Numbered from the stretch's first letter, positions 55,946 through 64,000 are shown. The stretch: DNA of 64,000 bases from Paractinoplanes rishiriensis (GCF_016862375.1 NZ_BOMV01000026.1:62001-126000), one strand, 5' to 3'. Program-made: numbers and translations. The notes: a model not told the origin generated them from the sequence alone.

Positions 55946-56822
55946 GCTGGCCGGCGGCGTGCTGCGCGCGACCCTGGAGAGGTCCGGGTTGCCGGACGTC
56001 GTCGCGGTGGAGCCCCTAAGTGGTGGGCTCGCGGCGCTCGCGGGCATAGCAACCCGCCGGGACGCGCCACCGGTGTTCGTCAAGGCGTTCGACGACGTTC
56101 CGGACGACGACGTCTTCGCCGCGGAGGCCGAGGGGCTGGCCGCCCTGCGCGAAAGCGGCATGGCGACACCCGAGGTGATCCTGGCCAACCGGGAACTGCT
56201 CGTGTTGTCGCTCCTACCGGCGAGACCGCGCAGCGAGACCTTCTGGGAGCAGTTCGCCCACGCGCTCGCCCGCCTGCACACGAGCACGGTCCACCCGCGT
56301 TTCGGATGGCACCGCGACAACTGGCTGGGCCGCCGCCGGCAGATCAACACCTGGAACGACGACGGCTTCGCATTCTTCGCCGAGCACCGACTGCTGCGAT
56401 GGCTGGGGGAGCCCCGCGTCGAAGCCGCACTCGACGCCGGCGACCGCGCCGCGTTGGAGCGGCTGTGTCACCGGTTGCCCGAGTTGCTGCCGGAGCGGCC
56501 GGCCTGCCTGACCCACGGCGACCTTTGGACCCAGAACGTCCTGGCAACCGCGGATGGCCGGCCGGCGCTGATAGATCCGGCGGTGTCGTACATGTGGGCC
56601 GAGGTAGACCTCGCCCACGTATGGACCACCGCACCGCCGCCCGAGGCACAACGGTTCTTCCCGGTCTATGCCGAGCTGACCGCACTCGACAGCGGCTGGC
56701 AGACCCGGATGCCGATAATCCAGCTGCGACAACATCTCGCGGTCCTGGCCCAGTTCGACCCGGATTGGGGCGCAGCCGAACAGATCCGCGCCACCCTCGC
56801 CCCCTTCCGGCCATCAATATGA
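55935..56822 (+). CDS. fructosamine/aminoglycoside kinase-like protein
   Basis: 295 residues from GTG 55935, overlapping the VOC gene. Small-molecule kinase fold with PVFVKAFDD (nucleotide-binding Lys), EAEGLAALRESG, GWHRDNWLG, the catalytic loop LTHGDLWTQNVL and the metal site LIDPAVSY. This matches the fructosamine-3-kinase family, which phosphorylates ketosamines for deglycation. The coupling to the double-VOC protein suggests a joint role in repair of glycated or dicarbonyl-damaged molecules (inference). Confidence 0.85.
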   Translation: MGPELAGGVLRATLERSGLPDVVAVEPLSGGLAALAGIATRRDAPPVFVKAFDDVPDDDVFAAEAEGLAALRESGMATPEVILANRELLVLSLLPARPRSETFWEQFAHALARLHTSTVHPRFGWHRDNWLGRRRQINTWNDDGFAFFAEHRLLRWLGEPRVEAALDAGDRAALERLCHRLPELLPERPACLTHGDLWTQNVLATADGRPALIDPAVSYMWAEVDLAHVWTTAPPPEAQRFFPVYAELTALDSGWQTRMPIIQLRQHLAVLAQFDPDWGAAEQIRATLAPFRPSI

Positions 56823-57123
56823 ATGAAGGCCTCACTAGAATCGCGGGAGCGGTCGCCGAATGTACGTGGTGCCGTTCATCCTGCATTGGGCGGCCCTGCG
56901 CGCGACACCCGGGACAGCACGCCCGTTGGACCTCGAAGAACGGATGGCCGAGCTGGCGAAACCGAGCCGACCAGGCGCCGATGCCCTGCCTCGCGCCCGA
57001 GGCCCTCGACGAGATCGACCGGACCGGCTCCCGGCGTCATCGACGGTGAGTCTCTCCAGGCCCGCGAGTATCACCCCTGGCGAAGGGTGTCCGCCTGCCC
57101 GCGCGGGTTCATAGTGATGGGCC
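56823..57123. other. 301-bp gap between kinase and BI-1-like genes
   Basis: No gene is supported. A short frame from an ATG at 56860 shows no motif and poor codon bias. No hairpin of note. Confidence 0.55.
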
Positions 57124-57783
57124 ATGGACGACACCTATGCCTACCGGCCGGCCGGGATTGCCGTCCGGGACCGTGGGCGTACGCTGTTTGCGCAGACCAT
57201 GGCCTATGTCGCGGCTACCACCGGGCTGTTCGCGCTCGGGGCGTACCTCGGTCGTAATTTTCCCGGTGGCATTGCGTTTCTCGCTTACCTTGCGGCGTTT
57301 GCCGCGCTGATCGGGATGCAGTTTGCGGTACGACGATCGCGGCAGACCACGGTCGCGCTGCTTGCCGCCTTCGGGTTTCTGATGGGGGTGGCGGTCGCGC
57401 CCACGCTGGTCTACTACGCCAGCACCGATCCGCAGGCGCTCTGGCAGGCGGGGGCGGCCACCGCGCTGTTCGTCGCGGCGTTCGGGGCGGCCGGTTATGC
57501 GACCCGGCGGGACCTCACGGCGCTGGCTCGCATCTGCTTCTGGGCGCTGGTGGCGCTGCTCGTCTTCGGCATTGTGCTGATCTTCGTGAATATCCCGTTC
57601 GGGTCACTGATCTACTCGGTGCTCGGGCTGGTGATCTTCGCGGGGTTCATCATGTTCGACTTCCAGCGGCTGCGGCGCTCGTCGGACGTCAACTCCGCGC
57701 CGCTGCTGGCGGCGTCGATTTTCCTGGACATCCTCAACGTGTTCCTGTTCTTCCTGCGGATCTTCCGGGGCGGCAACCGCTGA
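57124..57783 (+). CDS. Bax inhibitor-1/YccA-family membrane protein
   Basis: 219 residues with seven predicted transmembrane helices. The family end motif is clear: IFAGFIMFDFQRLRRSS, followed by LAASIFLDILNVFLFFLRIF, with the acidic D residues of the pH-sensing calcium-leak channel. Short Tyr/Arg-containing cytoplasmic N-terminus. Bacterial members (YccA, YbhL, BsYetJ) leak ions or interact with FtsH; the role here is unknown. ATG 57124. Confidence 0.88.
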   Translation: MDDTYAYRPAGIAVRDRGRTLFAQTMAYVAATTGLFALGAYLGRNFPGGIAFLAYLAAFAALIGMQFAVRRSRQTTVALLAAFGFLMGVAVAPTLVYYASTDPQALWQAGAATALFVAAFGAAGYATRRDLTALARICFWALVALLVFGIVLIFVNIPFGSLIYSVLGLVIFAGFIMFDFQRLRRSSDVNSAPLLAASIFLDILNVFLFFLRIFRGGNR

Positions 57784-58000
57784 ACGGGCCGTGCCCCCGC
57801 AGCCGGCGGGGACACGGCGTCCGGGTCAACCGCCTTGCTCGTACGGGGCACGACTGCAGGCCGACCCCGAGGGCGCGCTGCGGTACGCCGAGCGGCCGCT
57901 CGCGCTGTGGGGCACCTCGACGGTCCGGGCTGGGAGGGCAAGACGGCGAACGCCGGGCCTCTACCACGCGCACGGCGGCGCACCCGGGCTGATGACCGGG

Positions 58001-58033
58001 TCCGGCCCGGGACGCTCAGCGTCCCGGGCCGGA
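58001..58033. terminator. perfect 16-bp bidirectional hairpin
   Basis: TCCGGCCCGGGACGCT-C-AGCGTCCCGGGCCGGA. It lies 11 nt beyond the stop of the LPMO gene (minus) and 218 nt after the BI-1-like gene (plus), so it mainly ends the LPMO transcript. Confidence 0.78.
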
Positions 58034-58044
58034 GGTGGTGCTGA

Positions 58045-58713
58045 TCAGGAGAACACTACGTCGCTGCACCACATGTAGGCCTGGTCGGAGTGCGAGGCCT
58101 GCCAGATGACGAACAGCAGGTGGTGTCCGGTGTAGCCGGAGGTGTTGACGTTGAACGAGATGTTCTGGGCCGGCGCGTACCGTCCGGTCTGCTGGATGAA
58201 GTCGAGGTTGCCCCAGCCGAGGCGCTGCGTGGCCGGGTTGAACCCCTGCTTGCTGACGTAGACGCGGAAGTAGTCGGCACCGTGGCTGGCCTGGTCGTAC
58301 AGCTGGACGGTGAAGTTCCGGCTGATGGCCGTGGTCTTCCAGGCTCCGGGCGTGTTCAGGCTGTCGTTACGGGTGAGGCCGTTGCTGCACAGCTGGCCGT
58401 CCGGGGTGCGGGCCTGGAACTGGGCCCCGAGGCCGTCCCGCAGCGCGCTCATCCAGTTCCACATGGTGTCCGGGTTGGCCTGGAAGGCCGCCCAGCACAT
58501 GGGGTCCTGAGTCTGCATGGTCGGGCTCATGTGGTTGGTGCCCCAGGTTTTCCAGCACTGGTACGCGCGGGTCTGGGGGCTGATGATGGTGCCGTGGGCC
58601 TGAGCGGGTGCGGCCCAGGCGAAGGCGCCGGCGAGCATCGTGAGGACCACGAGAAGCGCGCGGACGGCTGAGCGGGACTGTCGGCCGGACTGAGCGGAGT
58701 CGTGTGGGGGCAC
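58045..58713 (-). CDS. AA10 lytic polysaccharide monooxygenase (LPMO)
   Basis: 222 residues from GTG 58713, with GGAGGAC 6 nt upstream. A signal peptide of 39 residues ends APAQA; cleavage exposes His40 as residue 1 of the mature enzyme (HGTIISP). The second copper ligand is in GHHLLFVIW, completing the histidine brace. The mature domain (about 183 aa) is a stand-alone AA10 catalytic domain with no CBM. It oxidises cellulose or chitin chains outside the cell. Promoter: TTGATA (58790-58785), 17 bp, AATGCT, then a CebR-like box at 58745-58758. Confidence 0.93.
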   Translation of the reverse strand: MPPHDSAQSGRQSRSAVRALLVVLTMLAGAFAWAAPAQAHGTIISPQTRAYQCWKTWGTNHMSPTMQTQDPMCWAAFQANPDTMWNWMSALRDGLGAQFQARTPDGQLCSNGLTRNDSLNTPGAWKTTAISRNFTVQLYDQASHGADYFRVYVSKQGFNPATQRLGWGNLDFIQQTGRYAPAQNISFNVNTSGYTGHHLLFVIWQASHSDQAYMWCSDVVFS

Positions 58714-58744
58714 GGTACGTCCTCCATTATTCGGCGATCGGGGA

Positions 58745-58790
58745 TGGGAGCGCTCCCGGCAAGCATTGCATCCGTAAGGCTAGGTATCAA
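58745..58790 (-). promoter_or_regulatory. LPMO promoter with CebR-like operator
   Basis: TGGGAGCGCTCCCG at 58745-58758 is one base from the perfect CebR box TGGGAGCGCTCCCA known for cellobiose-responsive repression in Streptomyces. On the minus strand -35 TTGATA (58790-58785) and -10 AATGCT (58767-58762) with a 17-bp spacer place the operator on the transcription start. Confidence 0.8.
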
Positions 58791-61555
58791 TTGATAGTTT
58801 TCGATACATCGACGTAGTCGAGGTCGACCGTGCCGGGCTGGTCGGACTTGGTGAACGCCAAAGTGGACGCTCCGGCCGGGAGATCGACCTGGACCGTGGT
58901 CTGGCGGATCATCTGGCGGAACTGGGTGGGTTCGTAGGAGACCGGCTGCCACGGGCCGTCGTTCACCCGCACGAGTTGGCCGGATTTGATCTGGGCGCGG
59001 CGTTCCGCCTCGGTGCCCGCGGTGGAGTAGCCGATCGTCAACCGGTAGCGGCCCGCCGCCGGGACCGACACCGGCAGCCGCAACGTGCTGCTGGGCAGGG
59101 CGAAATCCGCCACGTAGGCGTTGCCCGAGACGTAGGGGGCGAAGAAGTTGGCCTCGGACATGTCGATCCGGGTCAGGCTGGCGTCCGTCCAGGTGCCCGA
59201 CTCGGCCTGCACGCGAGTGCGAAACGGGCTGATGTCCAGGTAGTCGGCGCCGAGCGTACCGCCACGGATGTTGACTTTGATCTGGTTGTGGCCCTTGCGC
59301 AGGACGGCGGTGGACCGGACGGTGGCGAAGCCGTCGGCCGCCGGGAAGGAGACCGGGCGGCCGGCGATGCTGCCCTCGGCGGCGCCGCCGGTGTAGCGCA
59401 GGGCGAGATCATATGCGCCGGCCGCGGGGGCGTCGACGGTGAAGGTGAAGTTCCTGCCGGTCGCGTAGTGGTTCTCCGAGGCCAGCGGGCTTGTCCGGGA
59501 ACGACCATCAAAAGCTTCGGAGCGATGGTACGAGGGAACCGGTCCCGTGGCGGGGCGGACCACCGCGAGATAGGCCGTGGTGTCGTCCATATCGGACACC
59601 GGCACCGAGATGGCGCCGTCGCGGACCGGATAGGTGCCGCCGAAGACCGGTACCGGACCCGCCGAGACGCCGTCGGTGCCGGTCCACTCGGTGGCGAAGA
59701 CGCGGACGTCGGCCCGGCCCCGGAACGGGATGCCGGCCACCTTCAGCTGCAGGTCGCCGGAGCCGCCGCCGAAGACCACCTTGGCGGTGCGGCCGTCGAC
59801 GCTGGCGAAGCCGTCCGGAGCGGGCAACTGCGAAACGCCGGTCACGCCGGTGGTCACGGTGCCGTCGTGGCCGTTGCCCGAGGCGTCCGGCGTGGTCGGA
59901 GCGGCCGTCTCGTCGAAGTGGTACGCGAGGACGTTGCCGGCGCCGGGCGCGGTCTGCAACGCCTGCACCTCGGCGGCGGTCAGCGCCCGGTCGTAGATGT
60001 TGAAGTCGTCGACCGTGGCGTCCAGCAGCGGATCGGGGTACTGGGAACGGCCGATCCAGTTGTTCGGGGTGTCGCCGGCGTTGAGGTCGGCCGGTCCGAT
60101 GGTCAGGTTCGGGTTGGTGCCGACCGGGGCGCCGTCCACCCACAGCGTGCCGGTGGTGCCGTCCTTGGTCACGGCCACGTGGTGCCAGCCGGTGGGCAGC
60201 GGGCCGGTGCCGTTGATCTGCTGCTCGGCGCCGGGGCCGGTGGTGATCGAGAAGCGCAGGCCACCGCCGCCGGCCCGCGGGGTCAGGAACATGTTGACCG
60301 AGGTGCCGGTGCCGAAGTCGAAGATCCGGGCCCAGTCGGCGACGGACGCCAGGTTGACCCAGGTCGCAATGGTGAAGTCGGAGACGCCGCGCAGCACGCC
60401 GGCCGGCATCGTGACGTGGCGGTTCGGGGCCTCGCCGTTGAGCGGGATCGCGCCGCCGAACCGGCCGGCGGAGCGGGTGGGCGCGGACGGGACCGGGGTG
60501 CCGACCTCGATCCAGCGTGCGGTCGGCGCGGGCGGGGTCACCTGGACCATCCGGCCGGTCATCCCGGCGTACCACTGGTAGAGCCAGTAGTTGCCGGTCG
60601 GGTCGGCCTCGCGCGCCGGACCGGAACCGCCGCCCTTGGGCACCAGCAGGTCGGCCAGCCGGCCGGGCTTGTGCCAGAAAGCCAGGTTGGCCGTGTCGAC
60701 CCGGGAACGTTCGAGCTTGGCCACGAAGCGGGTGAGCCAGCCGGGCACGCCGGCGTCGCGCGGTGAGCCGTACTCGTTGATGCTGATCGGCAACGGGCCG
60801 ACGCCCAGTTCCTTCTCCAGCGCCCGGTACTGGTCGACGTGCGTCTCGACCTGCATGCCGGTGACCGGCCCCAGCTCGTGCCAGGAAACGATGTCGGGCA
60901 CCGTGTCCGAGGCGACCGCGGCGGTCAGGAACGGGCGCAGGCCGACCTCGTAGTCACGGTCGTAGCTCGGGCCGATGATCGGGGTGTCCGGGTCGATCGA
61001 GCGGATCAGCCGGTGGGTCTTCGCCCACATCGCGAAGAAGTCACCCCAGGCCGGGTTCCAGGTCCACTGCGGCTCGTTCCAGATCTCGTACCCGTAGATG
61101 TTGTCGGCGCCGGAGGCCAGGGTGGCGCGGACCATCTTCTCGACCTGGCCGTACCAGTAGTCGTCGCCCTGCCACACGTACGGGAAACTCGGGAAGATGT
61201 CGGGCAGCCGGACGGTGACGGTCGCGCCGTGCCGCTTGGCGACCGGCCACACCTTGAGCGTGTCGCCGACCGGGGCGGGTTCGCCGTTGGGCTGGTGGGT
61301 GGCGCCCGGCGGTGGCTGGGTGAACATCTTGGGCTTGATGCCGGCGATCCATTTGTCGGCCGGCCAACCCTCGTCGCCGAGGCCGTAAAGCGAGCCCGAG
61401 GCGGCCTGGTCGACCGGCTTGATCGGTTTCGACAGGTCGACCGCGAGGACCATCGGCGGCCGTTCGGCCTGCGCGGCCTGCGCGGCACCGGGGTGGGCGA
61501 TCACGCTACTCACGATTATCAGAAGTCCGGCCACGCCGGTGGTCCGTCGAAGCAC
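58787..61555 (-). CDS. secreted multidomain glycosidase (clan GH-A) with LamG and carbohydrate-binding domains
   Basis: 922 residues from the GTG at 61555, preceded by GGAGAG. A signal peptide (about 1-30) ends in GAAQAAQA. The GH-A TIM barrel (about 35-390; possibly GH39-like) has catalytic Glu in GYEIWNEPQW and a second in ISINEYGSP. A concanavalin-type LamG domain follows (about 405-560; FTIATWVNLASVADWARIFD, WHHVAVTKDG, DDFNIYDRAL). The rest (about 580-922) is beta-sandwich, probably two CBM6/35-type modules (VQAESGTWTD; VDLDYVDV). Substrate not predictable, perhaps a pectic or arabino-type glycan. It is divergent from a pectate lyase and shares a 34-bp palindrome with it. Confidence 0.82.
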   Translation of the reverse strand: MLRRTTGVAGLLIIVSSVIAHPGAAQAAQAERPPMVLAVDLSKPIKPVDQAASGSLYGLGDEGWPADKWIAGIKPKMFTQPPPGATHQPNGEPAPVGDTLKVWPVAKRHGATVTVRLPDIFPSFPYVWQGDDYWYGQVEKMVRATLASGADNIYGYEIWNEPQWTWNPAWGDFFAMWAKTHRLIRSIDPDTPIIGPSYDRDYEVGLRPFLTAAVASDTVPDIVSWHELGPVTGMQVETHVDQYRALEKELGVGPLPISINEYGSPRDAGVPGWLTRFVAKLERSRVDTANLAFWHKPGRLADLLVPKGGGSGPAREADPTGNYWLYQWYAGMTGRMVQVTPPAPTARWIEVGTPVPSAPTRSAGRFGGAIPLNGEAPNRHVTMPAGVLRGVSDFTIATWVNLASVADWARIFDFGTGTSVNMFLTPRAGGGGLRFSITTGPGAEQQINGTGPLPTGWHHVAVTKDGTTGTLWVDGAPVGTNPNLTIGPADLNAGDTPNNWIGRSQYPDPLLDATVDDFNIYDRALTAAEVQALQTAPGAGNVLAYHFDETAAPTTPDASGNGHDGTVTTGVTGVSQLPAPDGFASVDGRTAKVVFGGGSGDLQLKVAGIPFRGRADVRVFATEWTGTDGVSAGPVPVFGGTYPVRDGAISVPVSDMDDTTAYLAVVRPATGPVPSYHRSEAFDGRSRTSPLASENHYATGRNFTFTVDAPAAGAYDLALRYTGGAAEGSIAGRPVSFPAADGFATVRSTAVLRKGHNQIKVNIRGGTLGADYLDISPFRTRVQAESGTWTDASLTRIDMSEANFFAPYVSGNAYVADFALPSSTLRLPVSVPAAGRYRLTIGYSTAGTEAERRAQIKSGQLVRVNDGPWQPVSYEPTQFRQMIRQTTVQVDLPAGASTLAFTKSDQPGTVDLDYVDVSKTIN

Positions 61556-61564
61556 GCTGCTCTC

Positions 61565-61598
61565 CGTCCGTGGAGGAAAACGTTTTCCTCCACGGACG
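61565..61598. promoter_or_regulatory. 34-bp perfect palindrome between divergent glycosidase and pectate lyase genes
   Basis: Arms of 17 bp are perfectly complementary with no spacer; the centre is GGAAAACGTTTTCC. The central AAACGTTT core is that of LacI-family operators, and the length suggests a high-affinity or double site. It lies 10 nt before the glycosidase start and 12 nt before the pectate-lyase -35. Confidence 0.85.
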
Positions 61599-61610
61599 CT
61601 AGGGTGCTCA

Positions 61611-61640
61611 TTGAACCGTGTCAATGCGTTCGCCTACCAT
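61611..61640 (+). promoter_or_regulatory. leaderless promoter of pectate lyase gene
   Basis: TTGAAC (61611-61616), 18-bp spacer, TACCAT (61635-61640), then 6 nt to the GTG at 61647. The message should start at the GTG. Confidence 0.65.
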
Positions 61641-61646
61641 CGCGAT

Positions 61647-62954
61647 GTGAAGAGGACTGTGGGTCTGCTGCTCGCCGTTGTCGTCGTTCTGGCCGGTCCC
61701 GCACCGGCGCAGGCCGGAGCCAGAGACCGGCAGGTCGGTGGCTGGGCCAGCCTGAACGGCGGCGTCACCGGTGGCCTCGGCGCGCCGCCGGAGAGCGTGA
61801 CCGTGGTGCGTGACCGGGCCGGCCTGATCGCGGCGCTCAAGAACAACGGCAACCCCACCGGCCCCAAGATCGTGCAGGTGGCCGGCACCATCGAGGGCAA
61901 CCAGGCGGCGGACGGGCGGCTGCTCGGCGAGCAGGACTACGCGCCCGGCTACGACCTGCAGCAGTACATGTCCTGCTGGGTGGACGGCAAAGTCTGGTCG
62001 GACAGCGCGTACCCGTACTGCAAAACCATGCGGCAGCTGCGGCAGAGCGGGTCGAACGCGCAGAAGGCGCAGATCCAGATCGAAGTCCCGGGCAACACCA
62101 CGCTGGTCGGGCTCGGCCGGCACGCGCGGCTCAACGGCGTCTACCTGAGCATCCGGGCGAGCAGCAACATCATCGTCCGCAACCTCACGCTCGAGGCGCC
62201 GGTCGACCACTTCACGTCCTGGGACGGCGAGAGTGCCTGGAACGCCCGGTTCGACGCGCTGTCCGTGGTCACCGGGTTCAACCTGTGGATCGACCGCTGC
62301 ACGTTCACCGACGGCCGCTACCCGGACAGCTCAGCCCCGATCGGGCTGGGCGGCAAGCACGTGCAGCACCACGACGGCCTGCTCGACATCGAGGACGGCA
62401 GCGACTTCGTGACGGTGTCCCGCAGCGTGTTCGAGAACCACGACAAGTCACTGCTGATCGGCTCCGGTGACAGCCGCGCCGAACGGGACCGCGGCCACCT
62501 GCGCATCACGTTCCACCACAACCTCTTCCGCAACAGCCTGCAACGCAGCCCGCGGGTCCGGTTCGGTCAGGTGCACGTCTACAACAACGTCTACGAGGGC
62601 ACGCCGCAGTACTTTCTCGGCCTGGGCATCGAGTCGAAGATCTATTCCGAGTACAACGTGTTCCGCTACCGCGGCAGTCCCGACCTCATCGTCGAGAACT
62701 ACAAGGGCAACACGTTCCGTGACCACGGCTCCTGGCACAACGGCCGGCGCGTCGACCTCAACGTGATTGCCGAGCGTGAATATCTGGCGGCCAGTGCCGC
62801 CGCGATCGCCGCCGGCGACACCGGCGAGTGGACGACCGCCGGCTTCCGCACCGAGGTGGGCTGGGCTCCGAGTTCCGTGTACGCCTACCGGCCGCTGAGG
62901 TCCGCGGCGGCCGTCACCGCCCTGGTGCGCCGGGAGGCCGGCGCCGGGCGCTGA
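61647..62954 (+). CDS. secreted pectate lyase (PL1 family)
   Basis: 435 residues from GTG 61647. A signal peptide (about 1-23) ends in PAQAGA. The right-handed parallel beta-helix carries the PL1 motifs: the substrate/calcium region HHDGLLDIEDGSDFVTVS with VFENHDKSLLIG, and the catalytic-Arg segment LQRSPRVRFGQVHVYNNVY. It cleaves polygalacturonate by beta-elimination with Ca2+. The unsaturated products fit the GH88/105 enzyme at 49693-51069. Leaderless promoter and a shared 34-bp operator upstream. Confidence 0.92.
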   Translation: MKRTVGLLLAVVVVLAGPAPAQAGARDRQVGGWASLNGGVTGGLGAPPESVTVVRDRAGLIAALKNNGNPTGPKIVQVAGTIEGNQAADGRLLGEQDYAPGYDLQQYMSCWVDGKVWSDSAYPYCKTMRQLRQSGSNAQKAQIQIEVPGNTTLVGLGRHARLNGVYLSIRASSNIIVRNLTLEAPVDHFTSWDGESAWNARFDALSVVTGFNLWIDRCTFTDGRYPDSSAPIGLGGKHVQHHDGLLDIEDGSDFVTVSRSVFENHDKSLLIGSGDSRAERDRGHLRITFHHNLFRNSLQRSPRVRFGQVHVYNNVYEGTPQYFLGLGIESKIYSEYNVFRYRGSPDLIVENYKGNTFRDHGSWHNGRRVDLNVIAEREYLAASAAAIAAGDTGEWTTAGFRTEVGWAPSSVYAYRPLRSAAAVTALVRREAGAGR

Positions 62955-63008
62955 TCACTTTTTCGGCGCCTCCTGTCACATGCGAGGGCGCGGCGGTGCT
63001 CTCCTGAT

Positions 63009-63605
63009 GTGAAGGATGAACTGGAGCTCGCCGGGCCCGCGCTGCTGACCCTCGGCCGCGGGCGAGCCGAGCGGAAAGGCGCCGCGGCCGTGACTCCTGC
63101 GCGACAAGGGGCCGTGCGGCCCGATCTCGAACAGGTCTTCCGCTCCGCCTACCCACGGGTCGTCGCGGTCGCCGCCCGGGTGCTCGGCAACCGGTCCGAG
63201 GCCGAGGACATCGCCCAGGAGGTCTTCCTGACCTTCGGCCGGTCCGCGGTGCCGGCCGGCGAGGCGGGCGGCTGGCTGTCCGTGGCCGCCGCGCACACCG
63301 CGCTCAACCACCTGCGTACCGGCCGGCGACGGGCCTCCCGCGAGGAGGCGGCCGGGGACGGACAGGTGGTCACCCCGGACATCGCCGACGCGGTGGTCAG
63401 CAGCGACGAACGCCGCCGGGTGCGCGCGGCGCTCGCCCGGCTGCCCCGCAAGCAGGCCGTCGCCCTGGTCTTACGGCACAGCGGCCTCAGCTACGTCGAG
63501 GTCGCGGCCGCCCTTGATCTCTCTCCCGGCAGCGTCGGCACCACCGTGCGGCGCGCCGAGTCCGCCCTACGCGAGGAGTTGAACCGTGAAGCGTCATCCG
63601 AGTGA
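63009..63605 (+). CDS. ECF-type RNA polymerase sigma factor
   Basis: 198 residues from GTG 63009. An N-terminal extension of about 35 residues is followed by region 2 (FRSAYPRVVAVAARVLGN, EAEDIAQEVFLTF). Region 4 (LPRKQAVALVLRHSGLSYVE; AALDLSPGSVGTTVRRAESAL) carries the helix-turn-helix. It belongs to the SigM/SigE-like ECF group. Its end overlaps the putative anti-sigma gene by 20 nt, so they are made together. Confidence 0.88.
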   Translation: MKDELELAGPALLTLGRGRAERKGAAAVTPARQGAVRPDLEQVFRSAYPRVVAVAARVLGNRSEAEDIAQEVFLTFGRSAVPAGEAGGWLSVAAAHTALNHLRTGRRRASREEAAGDGQVVTPDIADAVVSSDERRRVRAALARLPRKQAVALVLRHSGLSYVEVAAALDLSPGSVGTTVRRAESALREELNREASSE

Positions 63606-64000
63606 CGGCACGCTGCGCCGCCTGCTGGACGAGCCGGCCGGGGTCGCCGACGCCGACCGCCGGCACGTCGCGGACTGCCCGGTCTGCCTGGCCGGGGTGG
63701 CCGCCGCCGGCGAGGACGCGGCCCTGATCACCAGCGCGCTGGCCGTGGACGCGAGCGCCGACGTCGACGAGGGGTGGCGGCGGCTGTCCGGCGCGCTCGC
63801 CGCCGAACCGGCCCGCCCGGTGACCACGGCCGCCCGCGGCAACCGGTGGCGGGCCGCGCTGCGCAGCCCGGTGATCGCCGTGGTGGGTGTGGTCGCGCTG
63901 CTCACCGGTGCCAGCGCCGCGGCCGCCGCGGACTGGTTCCAGATCTTCAAGGCCGAAAAGATCGCCCCGGTGACGGTCACTCAGGCCGACCTGCTCAAGT
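63586..64000 (+). CDS. putative zinc-finger anti-sigma factor (partial, runs off window)
   Basis: 138 codons from GTG 63586 to the window end. The N-terminal domain has HVADCPVC, the H-x3-C-x2-C zinc motif of ZAS anti-sigma factors. One transmembrane helix (about residues 93-113, SPVIAVVGVVALLTGASAAA) puts the remainder outside the cell. It would hold the overlapping ECF sigma factor inactive until a signal releases it. Some actinobacterial proteins of this shape have long extracellular domains; the rest is not visible. Confidence 0.75.
   Translation, partial: MKRHPSDGTLRRLLDEPAGVADADRRHVADCPVCLAGVAAAGEDAALITSALAVDASADVDEGWRRLSGALAAEPARPVTTAARGNRWRAALRSPVIAVVGVVALLTGASAAAAADWFQIFKAEKIAPVTVTQADLLK

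Noticed and set aside
56860-57114. 84-codon frame between the kinase and BI-1-like genes
   Set aside because: No RBS, Arg/Pro-rich content typical of a shadow, no recognised motif.

Overview
The window is about 64 kb of very GC-rich DNA. Gene style points to a mycelial actinobacterium, most likely of the Micromonosporaceae (Actinoplanes-like): many GTG starts, ATGA/GTGA stop-start overlaps, SARP and AfsR-like NB-ARC/TPR regulators, MtrAB-LpqB-like and NarL-type two-component pairs, CBM2 and LamG modules on secreted proteins, and apparently leaderless promoters. This placement is inferred from gene content; no rRNA or other taxonomic marker is present.

Layout. 1-8.5 kb: a truncated GH78 alpha-L-rhamnosidase divergent from an SARP/NB-ARC/TPR regulator that carries a C-terminal beta-trefoil (ricin-like) domain, then an MFS exporter and a secreted DUF4394 protein. 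8.5-9.3 kb: a gene-free patch with three tandem repeats and a 24-bp inverted-repeat pair. 9.3-18.7 kb: an intramembrane protease, lipoproteins, a small STAS protein, an OmpR-type two-component system with a GerMN lipoprotein (a compact MtrAB-LpqB-like operon), a secreted glycosidase, a NarL-type pair and a DUF2306 membrane protein. 18.6-21.2 kb: an acyl-CoA oxidase divergent from a TetR regulator, with a perfect operator between them. 21.3-28.2 kb: an NB-ARC/TPR protein and a complete sugar ABC importer operon. 28.4-31.8 kb: a DUF4956-VTC-CotH operon. 31.8-37.8 kb: an accessory patch with a toxin remnant and small putative immunity gene, an SLT-like enzyme, a DUF1835 protein and poorly characterised membrane proteins.

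38.0-48.4 kb is the most unusual part. It is one long nine-gene operon: GlgX debranching enzyme, an AGE-fold epimerase fused to a STAS domain, two DJ-1/PfpI proteins, a ThDP-dependent enzyme, two SnoaL-like proteins, a GMC oxidoreductase and a VOC protein. Most junctions overlap or nearly touch, which suggests a coordinated pathway acting on a sugar-derived metabolite. Opposite it lie a third SnoaL-like protein and an SDR-GH88/105 operon.

51.1-64 kb: a decayed Ig-like secreted-protein gene, a vanadium-haloperoxidase/PAP2 protein, a polytopic membrane protein, a double-VOC protein overlapping a fructosamine-kinase-like gene, and a Bax-inhibitor-1-like protein. Next come an AA10 LPMO, a large multidomain glycosidase divergent from a PL1 pectate lyase, and an ECF sigma factor with a putative zinc-finger anti-sigma factor cut off by the window end.

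A common theme is plant-polysaccharide (pectin, rhamnoside, cellulose/chitin) utilisation. Palindromes of LacI-family type lie upstream of the GH88/105, LPMO, glycosidase/pectate-lyase and sugar-ABC genes. No LacI-family regulator is encoded in the window, so control would have to come from elsewhere in the genome.
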